This document shows, in pieces, positions 24,063-35,694 of a stretch of 64,000 nt of DNA. Position numbers and translations under genes: made by a program. Within the stretch, counting starts at the first letter, position 1. Each line of letters opens with the position of its first letter. Below the pieces are notes generated by a model. That model did no database searches. It saw nothing but the letters and a program-made list of their open reading frames with translations, and had not been told where the DNA came from. The stretch covers positions 1,798,001 through 1,862,000 of the forward strand of contig WACJ01000520.1 in NCBI GenBank assembly GCA_008973525.1, written 5' to 3'. Source of the stretch: Stenopsyche tienmushanensis. Taxonomy: Eukaryota; Arthropoda; Insecta; Trichoptera; Stenopsychidae.

Positions 24063-25322
24063 TGAAAATATGCGCCGACTGTATGTTGCGTTAATGAAAA
24101 GCAACTTCCTCGCTTATCATGTTAAAACGTCCAAATTGTTAATGGCGGAATATTATCGATCCGCACAACAGTTATCAATATTTGGCGGGCCGTCTTACGC
24201 GGGTCTCGTGTATCAATGGTTTGACAAAAAATATTAATTGGCAAAACTTTAAAATTGTGCTTATATCTGATGGTATCTTGTAAGTATTTATCATTTGTGT
24301 ATCCGAGGGTCGTATTTGTGTGTTTTTTATTATTAAATGCCATTAAAAGTATGTTGGTTTTTATGGGCTTTTATTCGCCGGGTGTCGTTTTCTCACCGGA
24401 AGCTATATTCACGGCGATTAAATTAGTTTTACGATTTTTTTACATCTGAATTAAGTCACTTGGAGTCGTTGCAGTTTCTTGTCAAATTTTACTGCCGCCA
24501 TAAAATGGGTCGCTAGTTTTGCGATCGGGCGCTCAACAAGTAAGTGCATCGAACAATAGGAATAAGCTGTAAATTCGGAAGACTTTTGATGTGCCCCTCG
24601 AATTGCGATATCAAACGTTAGTCCTTCTCGTTCTTGTCTTCTTGTCGGCATTGCTCGCTTATAGGAATCCCAACATGCAAGAAGTAGTCGGCAACAGAAT
24701 GTCGAGTGGCTTGACCGTTGAGTGCTTCGTGTCGCCTTTATCTGGTACGCTAATGAAGATGGAAATAAATAACTTTACATAGTGGAAGGCATATTATCTG
24801 GACGCTTATTTATTGATATGGCTCATCACCCGGGAGCTACCCGTCCATATCCTGGCTAAATGGGCGCGTTGTCATCATTATCGTTCGATTACCGCCGAAT
24901 ATCCCATTCGCGCGAGCTTTCTTCGGAGTGAGGGCTTCATTCCGCGAGGATGCTGCGCAAGAACGCGGTGAAGAATTTAATCAAAAAAGTTTTAAGTGCT
25001 CCATAAAGTCGCTTCTGAAGCATTTGAAAGAGTCTGCCCTGCGCCGTACAAGGCCCGTATGTTTGATGATTATACAAATTAACCTCTACGAGGCCGAGCG
25101 ACCACGGCGACCACGTGTATGCGAAGGTCGTCCGTCTGACGAGATCCTTGTTCGCATTCGATCAATGAAGCTAGAATTATCAGCGACTGGATTCTCTCGT
25201 CGAGAATTCGACAAAAAACGACCATCCATCAGCAATAGTCAACGACGCACAGCCTTTGGAAAAAAAATATTAAGAGCAACCAAACAATTTTCAAATAGCA
25301 TATTGAATGCTTAAAAAAGCTC
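24063..25322. other. Single-copy block, no gene recognised
   Basis: One open frame of 128 codons at 24928-25314 (+) is basic (many K and R) but shows no domain, and its end runs to the edge of an F3 repeat. I do not call it a gene. Confidence 0.35.
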
Positions 25323-25460
25323 ATTCAATCTATAGAAAATGTCGCAAAAAGCCATAAAAGAGGATAGAGTGCCCAACAAATTCATTTTGTTCAACTGGTC
25401 CGTTTTTCGGACCGCTGATGCGACGAATGAGCGCCTCGCATTCGAACGCCAAACCCGAAC
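25323..25460 (+). mobile_element. Mariner family F3 derivative fragment
   Basis: TCGCAAAAAGCCATAAAAGAG, then a GGTCCG-loop-CGGACC hairpin with CGCTGATGCGACGAATGAGC, shared with 31.3 and 35.8 kb. No inverted ends remain. Confidence 0.55.
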
Positions 25461-25617
25461 ATATCCACATAATATGATCTGCATCCATGAACAGTTCATT
25501 GGTATTGGATAATTCGGTGGAATCGACGAGATATTTGGTGGGATACTTCTAGGACTATTATATAACTGTAAATGCTTTGTGCTAAATCTTCGTATTTTTC
25601 CCACTGTAGAGAAAATA

Positions 25618-25680
25618 ATGACACGTGCCCAACTGGTCTGCGTTTCAGACCGTTGATTCGACGACGTTTGAGTAATGAAA
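25618..25680 (+). mobile_element. Second small F3 fragment
   Basis: TGGTCTGCGTTTCAGACCG followed by TTGATTCGACGACG, a diverged form of the F3 hairpin in which the stem has changed on both sides and still pairs. Confidence 0.4.
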
Positions 25681-25689
25681 TCAAGAAAA

Positions 25690-26650
25690 AATGGTCGTAT
25701 TTGACTAAAATAAAGTGTTATTTAAAATGATCATGCAATTATTTTATTTTTGCATCGAAACTTGTATAGGCACACATGCATTTTTTATATATTACACAAA
25801 CACTGCTTCATCTTTTTGCTAACAATTTTCACACAGTTAAAATGCCCTTAGACAACGGAATAATTGTATTTAAATCTTTTTTTTTTTCATTTGAAGAGGC
25901 TGTCGATGGACTTGTATCACATCTTTGCATGTATAATTTAAATAATTATGATTGGCTGATAATTGGACCGCTCAATCGAATTGCGTCCATACATAAATTC
26001 GCTAACGCGGCTATTTGCATGGGAAAAAAATACAAATTCACGATTTATTAGTCGATTCGATGCTAATTAAATGTCGCCGTGCATTACACATTGCCGGATG
26101 AAATTCGACAGCGTCTGTCGAATTATGATCTCCCGAAATGGCGTTCGCGGTCCTCGTTCCCTAATGGGTTTTATTACATCGATCCGTTTGTCGCGGGATA
26201 AAAAAGTGTCCGCGGAGTAAGTTAGAGCCAACATCCAGAGCTTTCGGAGTGTTACTTTAATAAATGAGCGTTGGGCGTAAAAAAAGCTCGCCGAAAGCTC
26301 TCCGAATGACTAGTAGCGAAGTTGTCAAATACGCATTCTGAAGACTGCGGGTAGTTGGTCTTCTTTGAGGACAGTCCCGCCTTACATTTCTGAGATATCT
26401 GAGCCTACTCTTATGGGATGGCAATAATGAAGCGTAATGATCTCACACGCAGTTATGTCAGTTTTTACATTCGACCCGAGTTCGTCTCTCCCATTAGTCC
26501 GGGGGACAGCCAGAGGTGAATTAAACCCGATGTAAATGCTTCCCGGTCATAAACCCTTTGTTCATTGATCGCGTTCGATCGTTTGAAGGCGCGCTTAATG
26601 TAATTGGATATTGACTTCATTACATCGGAATCGATTTGTATTTCGTCTTT
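25690..26650. other. GC-balanced single-copy block upstream of recursive site 1
   Basis: No recognisable exon or repeat. CpG-containing from 26060 to 26640. Its position next to a candidate splice site makes it a likely intronic regulatory region, but nothing specific is seen. Confidence 0.35.
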
Positions 26651-26690
26651 TTTAATGATGTTTTTCGTCTTTGTTTCAGGTGAGTCGCTT
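26651..26690 (+). other. Candidate recursive splice site (ratchet point) 1
   Basis: A pyrimidine-rich tract (26661-26677) runs into CAG at 26677-26679 and is followed at once by GTGAGT at 26680-26685, so a strong 3' splice site and a strong 5' splice site abut with no exon between them. A TTAATGA-type branch point candidate lies about 25 bases upstream. This juxtaposition is the known structure of recursive splice sites in long Drosophila introns, where the upstream exon is joined to the site and the same site is then used as a donor. The flanks are not part of any repeat seen in the window. Direction implies a host gene on the + strand. Inference from motif only; no transcript evidence. Confidence 0.6.
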
Positions 26691-27380
26691 CGGTGCGAAG
26701 TGTGGTCAATTTAAATGAATTCTCCGGGAGAAACGACCGGTTCTTCCATTATTATTGTCATCGGAAGACGGAGGTAGGTTCGCATGCTGTCCTATGAATG
26801 GTGCATGCTCACCTCGAATTTGTGGGCGACTGTACAAATTCCGCGTTTCGGACGAGGCCATTTGTTTGTATGTTCTTCTTTGAATAAATCTGTTATCTGG
26901 ATGAAATGTGTATGAAAAGGCTGAGAAGAGAGGACGTCAGGGGATATCGGGGTAACGTGGCATGGCCCAGGTCGCGGGTCGTGACTCCGAGTGACAACTG
27001 ACTCCTGTTTGCGAGATAAGCGACCCATAAAAACTTGCTCGCCCCCTCCTTCACGTTTCTGCTGCCCTGGTAGCGGATTCGATCTTCTCTATAGAAAGCC
27101 GCTCTTTATTTACGATCTTGTAAGAAGGACCAGGGCTCGTAAACTTTGATGTTTCGGTCACCTGAAATCGGGCATTTATATTGACTTGAAATGACCCAAA
27201 ATTTGGACCCTTCCGGCAATATACGATCTGTCGCATATTTTGACATCCACATTTAATCATATCCTTCAGATATCCTTAGCTTAATCTTTTTACAAATGAA
27301 TTAGACATGACCTAATTAGGTCTTTGCTCTTTATAGCCACTCACTGCTCCAAACGATTGATGAATTTGTCCACCAAGAAA
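26691..27380. other. Single-copy block downstream of recursive site 1
   Basis: GC-balanced, no repeats. Short antisense open frames at 26792-27028 and 27051-27260 without recognisable domains. Confidence 0.35.
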
Positions 27381-27425
27381 ACCCAATTATTAATCCACTA
27401 TACCACTGTACTCTAGATTGCCCTG
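27355..27425 (-). repeat. Possible tRNA-derived SINE head
   Basis: The minus strand reads AGTGGTATAGTGGATTAAT, the same A-box-like TGGTATAGTGG as the SINE at 47.76 kb, followed about 25 bases later by GGACAAATTCATC, a poor B box. Weak. Confidence 0.3.
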
Positions 27426-27865
27426 CCCGATTTTTTTAATCGGCTTAATATTTAAAAGAAAATTGATCGGGTATTCACCTGATCTTCTTTTTGCACGGAT
27501 TTATTTCGCATTTTGTTTAAAATTGAAAATTTTATACACTTATAATTTATTTAAGCGTGTAACTTATATAATAAATACTTATTATATATAAGTATTTTAT
27601 AATAACTAAATACACACAGATCTTCCACATCTATCAATAGTACCCAAAAAACGCTATTTATTTGGATTTCTGGCAAAATATATCGTTTGAAAGCTTTTAT
27701 TAGGGTTCGATCAGATATGTGATAAAATAAGAATGACAAATTTCTTACTTTCAAACTCATCTTATCGTTGTGTAAGAAACAAAAAATGCGCCCTGAACTA
27801 ATTCGTTCCGTCGTAAAAACATCCATGGTTTCTCAGAAATACAAGCAATGTACACTCGGGTCTGT
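27426..27865. other. AT-rich block, nothing recognised
   Basis: A 91-codon antisense open frame (27551-27826) has the F/L/K/I composition expected of AT-rich noncoding DNA. Confidence 0.35.
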
Positions 27866-28180
27866 TTTTATGCGATAGATACGTTCTACGGGGAATCGCA
27901 TATAAAAATCGCATAAAAAAAGACTTGAACTACATAGAAAACTGAGGGATAAGTTCCATTATTTTTAAAAAGCGCATAACTTCAAATCAATGTCATATAA
28001 TGTACCAAAAATCGCATAAAAAAAGTTTATAAAAAATCTTATAAATAAAAACACAATACAATTTCGTCATCCTTTTGTGTTGAAAACATATTTTTTAAAA
28101 TGTAATCGGGGATTAAAATTTGCTATGATTTAATCATTTATATTTTACGCAGTTCAGGAGACTTGCAATTCTTAATATTT
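27866..28180 (-). repeat. TATGCGA-type repeat, inverted copy
   Basis: Inverse of 3540-3780: GGAATCGCATATAAAAATCG, CATAAAAAAAGACTTGAACT, AAGCGCATAACTTCAAAT, AAAAATCGCATAAAAAAAG and, further on, GACTTGCAATTCTTAA. It abuts a family e fragment, suggesting that the two belong to one larger element or are nested. Confidence 0.5.
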
Positions 28181-28268
28181 CCTTCACTATGATGTATTTA
28201 CTACAACTCGATTCTAATAATGAGAATATCGATATGAAATATAATAGATACAGGATTCAGAATTTCGC
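28178..28268 (+). repeat. TTAA-family e fragment
   Basis: CTATGATGTATTTACTACAA, CTAATAATGAGAATATCGAT and ATAATAGATACAGGATTC match family e without its TTAACC terminus. Confidence 0.5.
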
Positions 28269-28439
28269 ACAAAATCGCACAAAAATGATCCGCATAAAAA
28301 CAAAACCAAGTGTATTTCAATTGCATGCAAAGATAATAATATTTATATGCAAATTTCTCTCGAATTCTTGAGAGATTTAAGGAAATAAATCGTGCGTTTA
28401 GAATATGCACAATTGGGAATCGCATGGCTAAAGGCCCAC

Positions 28440-28460
28440 ATGTGGACGGGAATGTGTTAA
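28440..28460 (-). repeat. TTAA-ended terminus of family b type
   Basis: Inverse of TTAACACATTCCCGTCC at a TTAA (28457-28460). Confidence 0.35.
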
Positions 28461-28529
28461 TTGTCAATTATGCATTAATTGCATTGCTAAATTTGTAATC
28501 AAATACAGTAACACTCGCTCTAATTGATC

Positions 28530-28625
28530 TTATGAGTTTCTGTTGATCGCGTCCCATGTTTTAGTCGGCCATTTTGTTTGGTCGCAGTAAATTCTTCCGA
28601 TGGAGAGGTCGTCGCGATGAATGAT
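28530..28625 (+). mobile_element. Mariner family F1, 5' end fragment
   Basis: GGCCATTTTGTTTGGTCGCA, TAAATTCTTCCGATGGAGAG and GTCGTCGCG match the F1 leader and first codons (MERSSR) on the + strand. The terminal inverted repeat and the rest of the frame are lost. Confidence 0.6.
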
Positions 28626-28629
28626 GATT

Positions 28630-29630
28630 TGATGCAATCTAACACCAATTTGAAACCGTAATCTATTTCATTCATATTTGGCAATTTTCTTGAGACATTA
28701 GGCACAGTCATAATGATCATGATCTCAAATCTGTTAACATTCGCGGCGATACAAGTTTTTATTTGATCCGCGTGCCGCCGGTTCGGGACCGCCTACCGCA
28801 TTGGCTTTTTTCTTCTTCGGGAATAAATTTGAATCTCTTTCTGTTTATCGAACTCGGGAAGCTGACGGGTGATCTTTCTTGTTTTCATGGCTGTCATCAC
28901 GCCATTTTTACAATGTTGTAAAAGGAATTCGAAGTCGTTCTCTCGCGACACTAAAGCGGGGCGTCGTTTTTGCGGATCGGAAAAAAAGGAGGCTCTCTCT
29001 GCACACGCCCGTCGAAGCCTACATTTTTTCGCGCATTATTCGCGAGAGATTATGTGTTCTGCGTTATCGGTTTAGAGGATATTTGTAACGCCGACTTAAA
29101 TACATAAATCTCTCGCGGATCATTGCCTCTCCGGCGATGTCTCTTTTTTTCGCCGGCACAATTTTCGAAAAATGTTGGCGGCGACTGCTTTTAAATTCAT
29201 TCAATTCTCGCCTCCTCAAAGGTAACCGAAGGCGCTTTTTATCTGTTCGGGTTCTTGCAGAATTTCATAGGTAATACGTCCTTTTGTCATATAACCGACA
29301 TGTAGGCTGTATTTTTTGATAGCACTTATTTACTCCCCACGAAAGAAAGGCATTGTGTTGGATCTTTATATGTACTTAAATTTTTGTTGTACAAAATACA
29401 CCCTCCACCCATTTACGTACGTCGTTTCGGTGCTCTTTAGACCTATTTCGATCGGTATCGGTTTTCATTTTTTATAGACCAATTTACCTGTCCCATAGGA
29501 TAAAGTCCTTTGTAATTCACATACAGAGCTTATTATTATGCCATTGAGTGCATAGACGAGTCTGCCATCCCATATTTTATTCGAATAAAAGGAATACACT
29601 CGATCTACTTATAGAACGATACTTTTATAG
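28630..29630. other. GC-balanced single-copy block, no gene recognised
   Basis: Two overlapping + frames at 28869-29088 lack recognisable domains. A GTTCTTGCAG followed ten bases on by GGTAATAC near 29260 looks like a tiny exon but is weak. No shared repeats. Confidence 0.35.
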
Positions 29631-29775
29631 GGTATTTCAATAAGGACGCCCAATTTTTAAATGTGAATAAAACAAGTTTTATGTAAGATATTTATTCAAT
29701 TTATTTTTGATTTGAAAGAATACTTTATGGCATTTATTATAAAATATAATTTCTTCAAATATCCGCTGCAATTTT
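29631..29775 (+). repeat. GGTATTTCAATAAGGACGC repeat, copy 1
   Basis: GGTATTTCAATAAGGACGCC, CAATTTTTAAATG, a TTTGAAAGAATACTTTATGG block and TTATTATAAAATATAATTTC recur at 63853-64000 in the same order and orientation. Probably the end of a DNA transposon; the far end is not identified. Confidence 0.5.
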
Positions 29776-31165
29776 GCTTTGTGGCACGTATTCAGGAGGC
29801 ATAATTTTCGATGAAATTGTCGCATAAATTTGTCTGAATTTACTGGATGACATTCGTTATGTTCACTTTTAAGGCATCAATTATTTTAGTTTCGAATGAA
29901 TTTATCAATGGAAGTGTAGAAAGAAACACTTAACAATATATCATAGTCCAAATCGATCATCAATTTTATAGGTCCGCACTTGTGTGATGTATTGGAATAT
30001 ACTTCAAAGAAATATCAATCACTGAATGTCAAAATGCACTCTATTGCAATGCTTTTAGTACATTAAAATGATACATAAATTTATGTCTTTTTCTATATAC
30101 ATTTCGACATTGAATAGCTTAAATCAAGCAAGACTCCGTCGGCGAAGAATCAAATGGTTCTTCTCAAAGCTGATGGTCTATTAACGGCTTGAACCCGTAA
30201 CGTCCCGTGAGATTTGATGTTACTCATAATTATGCCCCGTAATACATAATAAATACTATGAATTATTTCTAGTCATCCATTTTTTGTTCCCCAAACGGAA
30301 ACCTGGCAGTAAATCTCACTTGCTCGCAGTTAAAATTGAATAACCAGATTCGTCACACCGTAGTAATATAATAACTCTCTCGGATGGTTTTAACTCAGTT
30401 TTTAACCGCAGAGGATTTCGAAATTGATCGCCGTAATGTGCGTCCAATTACCCGGCGAAAACTTCAGCCATTAAACCGCAACTTGGTCCCGTTTCTGACG
30501 CAAGATGTCACTAGGAAGTTGGACCTGAGAGCGAGCAGGCTCATTTATTGTGAATCGTTGGGAAACACCGTCGTGGCATTATTACATGCCTCCAATATTA
30601 ATACTTTCGTCTAGTAATTCGAATTTGAATCGCAAAAATTGCGAGAAGACCCGAACAATGCAAATTCGACTCCAATCTGCCCGCTGTAATTATTGCTAAC
30701 GATCCGAGAATACACAATCGCGCTTGTAATTATACAAATTGTGGCTATTATGTAACGAGACCGATGATGTAACTCAATTTTAACGTAAATCAACTCCTTT
30801 CGCTTTCGATCCATGTTCTGATGCATTCTGATCTTCCATGGATCTTCAGTGAATCATCCCAAAAACTTTATATATTTGGGCAATGCTTCAATAACTGATT
30901 TAAAAATAATTCCCTTGAGAAGAGATTTAACTTTAAAGATAATAAAAAAATCAAAAAGAGTGCTCATATCATACAAGCTTGGTTGAAATTCAAATCATGG
31001 ATTGTAAAATCTGAAGAATTAACGCATTCCGATCCGCTATATTTTTTGAGCGTTTCAAATTATCGTAACTGAAAGTATATTTTGCTCTTATAAGACAATT
31101 ATCGAAATCGCAGTTCAACTCACGTATCATTCAGACGTCCACCACACCACTTTTATGCCAGCTAT
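29776..31165. other. Single-copy block, no gene recognised
   Basis: AT-rich. The stretch just after the repeat (29776-29880) may still belong to it, since its minus strand reads without stops for about 30 codons, but I cannot align it to a family. One open frame at 30384-30614 (+) without known motif. Confidence 0.35.
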
Positions 31166-31177
31166 CAGCTAGAAGAC

Positions 31178-31500
31178 AATAGTCTCAAAAGTACCCGACC
31201 TAACGCATATATGTTGTAAAAAACACTATGATAAAAAAATGTCTAGACGCTACGTTGCTTCCGTGATCGTACAGATCATAAGAAATGCTGCAAAAAGCCC
31301 TACTAAAAGAGGACGGAGTAGCCATAAGGATTGTATGCTCAATCGGTCCGCTTTTCGGACCGCTGATATAACGAATGAGCGCCTCGCGATCGGATGCCAT
31401 ACCCGAAGACAACGACGAAGAGGAATTAGACAACTTTGTATATATTATAAAAACGGACAGAATCAATCAGTGTTGGTTCGTGTAAAGTAGAATGGTTGTG
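31178..31500 (+). mobile_element. Mariner family F3 derivative (MITE-like), copy at 31.2 kb
   Basis: Left end TCTCAAAAGTACCCGACC and TAACG match the F3 TIR. The body carries GCTACGTTGCTTCCGTGATC, a GCTCAATCGGTCCGCTTTTC hairpin, GACCGCTGATATAACGAATG and ends near TGTAAAGTAGAATGGTTG. The copy at 35.7-36.0 kb has the same start and end in inverse orientation. The open frame (31239-31490) is conserved with it but has no transposase core, so I read both as amplified deletion derivatives. Confidence 0.65.
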
Positions 31501-31624
31501 CAAAATAAAAACCCTGAAAGTGCTTGCCACGCTCTCGTTACGGCCCTGCTGAGTGATTGATATTATGCGTGATTGAGACTGAGTGATCATGGACCTGTAA
31601 AAGAATCCTATGCCACATTTCGCG
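31501..31624. other. Short block between F3 derivative and LINE fragment
   Basis: Nothing recognised; may be LINE sequence too diverged to see. Confidence 0.3.
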
Positions 31625-31990
31625 TTTAAATTTACGTCTCCTGCATCTGTTCATAGACGACGTCCTTGATGCTGTCATATGTCTCTTCTGTAGGAACAAA
31701 CACACACACCAGGGATAAGTTATAGTTGCTACCTCTCATGCGCAGCGTACATACTCTGTCGCTGATGGGGTTGAATTTTAAAACGGACGACAAGGTTCTT
31801 TTGTCCAAAAGTGAATTATTCCCATTCATTCCGAGAACTGACGATCAAAACCTGGTGACACTTCAAATTTGCGGGGAGGCGAAATCTTCAAAAGGTTCTG
31901 GTGATAGTGTGGTGATCCATTCTGGTGATATGGATTGTGGAGTTTTATCCCCCCTCCTCTTCAGCAGCCATCAATTAAATATTGCACTAG
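31625..31990 (-). mobile_element. LINE endonuclease fragment (RTE-like)
   Basis: The minus strand frame ending near 31632 reads FNPISDRVCTLRMRGSNYNL and then LVCVFVPTEETYDSIKD. This matches the order of the apurinic-like endonuclease of RTE-type LINEs (FxPINERICxLRIKG ... NVHAPTEExDDExK). The catalytic GDFNA motif would lie further along and is not found, and the frame begins only at 31829. A truncated, dead copy; it lies beside a different LINE piece. Confidence 0.65.
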
Positions 31991-31992
31991 AC

Positions 31993-32362
31993 TAGCATCC
32001 ATATATTCCTTTCGGGATCATCGATTACCTTGGCCCTTTGCGTCTTTCGCGCTCGGTTCGTTAATTGCTTCATAATGATATTCTGGGCTTATCTCCTTGG
32101 CATATGGAAATGCCCCGAAGCAGCCATACTTAGTTAGAACCTGGGTAACCCAGTTGAATGTGTTTTCTTCTATTCCACTCTTCCAAGCATGTTATCAGGC
32201 GGTGTACCCACCGATCTTTTATGGAGCTGTTCCATCAGGACTAACACACCGCCATGATGCTTTCCCTAGCAGCTTTCCTTGTTGTTCCTTTCTGGATGGC
32301 CTGTTTCTGAACCTGCGGCGATGCTTACTTGGGTGCTCCCTAGATAACTGCATAATGGCTCT
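31993..32362 (-). mobile_element. R1/Jockey-type LINE, C-terminal RT fragment
   Basis: On the minus strand one frame reads WNSSIKDRWVHRLITCLEEW and, after a frameshift, VTQVLTKYGCFGAFPYAKE. In R1 and Jockey clade ORF2 proteins the region after the reverse transcriptase has W-x3-W ... KGRWTHRLIP ... LTQxLTGHGxFxxYLH. The zinc-knuckle-like CxxC that normally follows is absent. Interrupted by stops, nonfunctional. Confidence 0.72.
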
Positions 32363-34350
32363 ATAACAAATCTACAAAAGCGTCTCGATCAAATTTTCAA
32401 ATGTGCTGATCGGAATGAGTTTATATGCGTGAATAATATGTACATGCATGCGCATTAAGCGTTCCCACGGAAGCACGAACGTCATACATGCATCAAAATG
32501 ATCGTTTATCACACATCTCGACAAGATGCTCATACTTGCACACCGATATCGCTTCTCGATTACAGTTTCTAATAATCATGTATGACTTTTTCTCCGCGCG
32601 GGGATCAATTTTCGTCGTTGCATAGCGCATGAATTATCGTTCATTAAGGCCTAATGCCCAATTTAGTCAGGTGTATTGTTGAAATTCATATGAGTGATTC
32701 GTAATGACTTTATTAGGCCATCGGCATGCCATATTCGGTCCCGATAAATAATGAATAGAATACCATTTCAAGACGGCCGACCGTGAATAATCACATTTTT
32801 TGTGCGATGATTGGACTTCTCTTCGTGTTCAGAGCCAATCGTTTGTGTGTGGGATGCATATTTTGGGAGGTTTTAATTAGGGACGTCCTTAATGCAACGT
32901 CCATTACAAGTGTCAATCGGATGGTCCAGTTTTTGCCGGGGTTTCCGCCGGCCGGTTTACACAATGAGCGCATCTCCGCTTGTGATTTCGCCCGATTCGT
33001 TCTGCAATTTGCGAATTAAAATTGTGGCTTTTAATAATACAGGGGGCACTAATTGCGGTTATTAATTGATATATCGATGGGTTCGGCGTTCGGACCGCGA
33101 GGGCCTCATCCGCGAGGTTCAATGGATTACATACGACTTTGGATAATTATATTGGATTCCCTGAATTCTGCGTATCACTTCCACTAATTCAATAATCATT
33201 GTCCGGGTGTTGGGAATCTTGAATTTTGAATAGTGTCGAGTCATGTTGTTCGCCTTTGTGTTGACCGCCTGCTTCTGAAGAAGCCGATAATGGTCGGCTG
33301 CGAAGTGTGACCATGTGACCATTGACAATGGAGAAGATGGTTGGAAAGACGAGGCTGATGGCTAGTATCATTTTTTTAATCGCACGATTCGCTATGATCG
33401 GATAATTAGGAGTGGTGAGCCGTGATAATGGAATTTAAGTGTTGGGCAATTTCTGGACTTGTACTCTATTGATTTGGCATTGTAACACCCACGAGAATAG
33501 TAGACTTCAACACAAATAACATTTTTGCTCTTGTTTACGAATGGACGACGTAAAAAAGTGATACAATCAATTCTTCAAATATTTATAGAACTCAAATCCT
33601 TATCGACGATCAAAGGGCTTATACCAAATCAACACCCTTGTCTAACCACTTTACTCATTCAATGGACAGCTGTCTAAGGAGCTCCTTAATATCAAATATT
33701 TATTTAACGTATTTTTTTATAAATACCCACATTACATTGCCAATTTGGAAGATTTAATCCAATTCTCTTAATATGATAAAAAAATTAATTTATTGCACAA
33801 TCAGTGCCAGAAAATGCGAACAGGCCAAGTCATAAATATTCCCACAGGAGTAATTGCATGTCAAGTATTTGTCTCGGAATTAAATTATTATTTTTTTTGA
33901 AAAACGAGCTCATCTTCCTTCTGCGTGTCTTATGAGTGCACTTAAGTGCACATGTCATATTATCACCACTTTCGAAAATTGATATTCATCTCGGAGCTCG
34001 AAGACGTCGCCATGTGGCTTCCTTCAAATTTGTTCTATCTCTAGTGGATATTTATATAATCGTTTCATTTTCTGCAAAGTTCTTCCAGATTAAATGAAAG
34101 GGAACCGCCGGAGAGCTCTACAGATCTTTGCTTAATGCTAACTTGCCTAATTATAGGCCCTCTTTGAAAAAGCTCTGAAGATAACCGGGACCAGATAAGC
34201 TCGCCTAAGAGCTTTTTCATATCGTAAGACCTTTTTCTAGCAGAAAAGCAGAAAAAAGGCACATTTACCTGAATAAGAACATCTGTCTTTAGCATCTTAC
34301 ATTATATATTTTAAGACAATCGAAATTAATCAATGACAACATAGCATAAA
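32363..34350. other. GC-balanced then AT-rich single-copy block
   Basis: 32400-33370 is GC-balanced with antisense-overlapping open frames (32783-33019 + against 32791-33122 -), none recognised. A perfect 16-base palindrome GTGCACTTAAGTGCAC sits at 33936-33951. No shared repeats. Confidence 0.4.
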
Positions 34351-34535
34351 CATTTATCCCATCGATTAGGAATTACGCATATGTGAAGTTCGGATTCGAA
34401 TGATACCAAAAAGACATAATCGCACATTGAGTACGGTGATTAAATAGTCGTACATCGATGACAAGCTCGTGCTGTAAAGGTACCCATACACGTCTATATA
34501 TTCCCAAATATCGCGAAAAGCGATCCACAGCGCTC
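34351..34535 (+). repeat. TTAA-type repeat family c, copy at 34.35 kb
   Basis: TTATCCCATCGATTAGGAAT, ACGCATATG, CGTACATCGATGACAAGCTC, GTGCTGTAAAGGTACCCATA and CGTCTATATATTCCCAAATA in family order. The TTAA has become TTAT. Confidence 0.5.
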
Positions 34536-35240
34536 CAATTTTTGATAGCGTCAGAGCATCGAAGCTCGGTTATAGATGTGTTAAAAACGCATTCAAAGTT
34601 CACGCCGCTCATACGAAATAATGTATATTTCCGTCCGTATAAACACAGAATCATCCTAAATCACTCTCTGAAAATGAGAGCGCTCCAGAGCTTATACATC
34701 CAAACGAACAAACAAAAATATTTTATCTCCCGGGTATAAATCCAAGTCTGTCAGACACGAACTATACATAAGCATCCGATCTCTTCCCGGCGTAATTGAG
34801 AGATCAGTCTCAACGGTTCTCAATTATTTACTGGCTATTTTTTTCCCCCCGGGCGCGTTTCGCTTATTATTTAGATTGGGATTTAATACTTGACATCCCC
34901 CATTGTTCTTCGGAATTACGACTAATTAAATAATCACTTTAGGTGTTACACATCCGATGTTGTTACAGCAACTTAACGGAACAACAATGGAGGCAAAAAA
35001 ATCAGATCTTCTCGAGTGGAAACTCCTGTACGTGCACGCTTACGTCCGACGCCCGACAAAGCAAACACTTCTTTTTGCTCGCCAACACTAGGCAATTTAA
35101 AGATAATTTTCACAAACAAGAACATACACATTCGACATTGCTGAATCGAAGCTAATTTTATAGTGTTTATTTGTGACATTGACATTAAAAATATGATTAA
35201 TATACTTCCATATGGAAGATCTGAACGCTTTAACCGATGA
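34536..35240. other. Single-copy block, no gene recognised
   Basis: Opposed open frames at 34458-34739 (+) and 34373-34654 (-) overlap in antisense. No domain seen. Confidence 0.35.
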
Positions 35241-35244
35241 TGAT

Positions 35245-35285
35245 TCAACAAGTGTATCATGATACACATGCTGTATCATAACTAT
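35245..35285. repeat. Palindromic ATGATACACATGCTGTATCAT block
   Basis: GTGTATCATGATACAC is self-complementary and is followed by ATGCTGTATCATAAC. A diverged copy (CTATGATACACATGCTGTCT) lies at 53661. Confidence 0.4.
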
Positions 35286-35324
35286 CGATGATATTGCATC
35301 TGAAAATCGAAATTCTATAAAATT

Positions 35325-35640
35325 ATTAACGTAGGCGTAGATGCTATATTACAAATCCACTTATCTCTCAATACTGCGCAGCATGAGTCAAACTTGTATA
35401 TCAATAAATGAACCTTTACACTGTTGATAACACACAATATTTTTTAAATTTCTTCGCGTAAACACAAATAATACAGATGTGTCTTCAGTTTTAATAACAA
35501 AACAATGCATTTGTTGAAGCTTAAAAATCGATTAATTTGGGTTATCATTATAAATCGATACATTTGAGTTATCGATCTATACAATCGTACGATGTACACA
35601 ATACACTCTCTCCGTCTCTGTCTCTCTCCGAGATCATTCA
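35325..35640 (+). repeat. LTR-like repeat family B, long copy
   Basis: Carries nearly the whole family order: GTAGATGCTATATTACAAAT, TTGTATATCAATAAATGAAC, ACTGTTGATAACACACAATA, TTCTTCGCGTAAACAC, a GGTTATCGATCTATACAATC-like block and CTCTCTCCGTCTCTGTCTCT. No PBS follows. Confidence 0.5.
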
Positions 35641-35694
35641 TAAAGTATGGTTTATAAATATTGTTTCCTTCCTGTTGTTGTTTTTACTCAACCA

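Noticed and set aside
24928..25314. 128-codon + frame
   Set aside because: No domain and the end touches an F3 fragment.
34255..34290. Minus-strand TTCTTATTCAG/GTAAAT as a recursive site
   Set aside because: Short pyrimidine tract, weak donor and opposite strand to the two strong sites.
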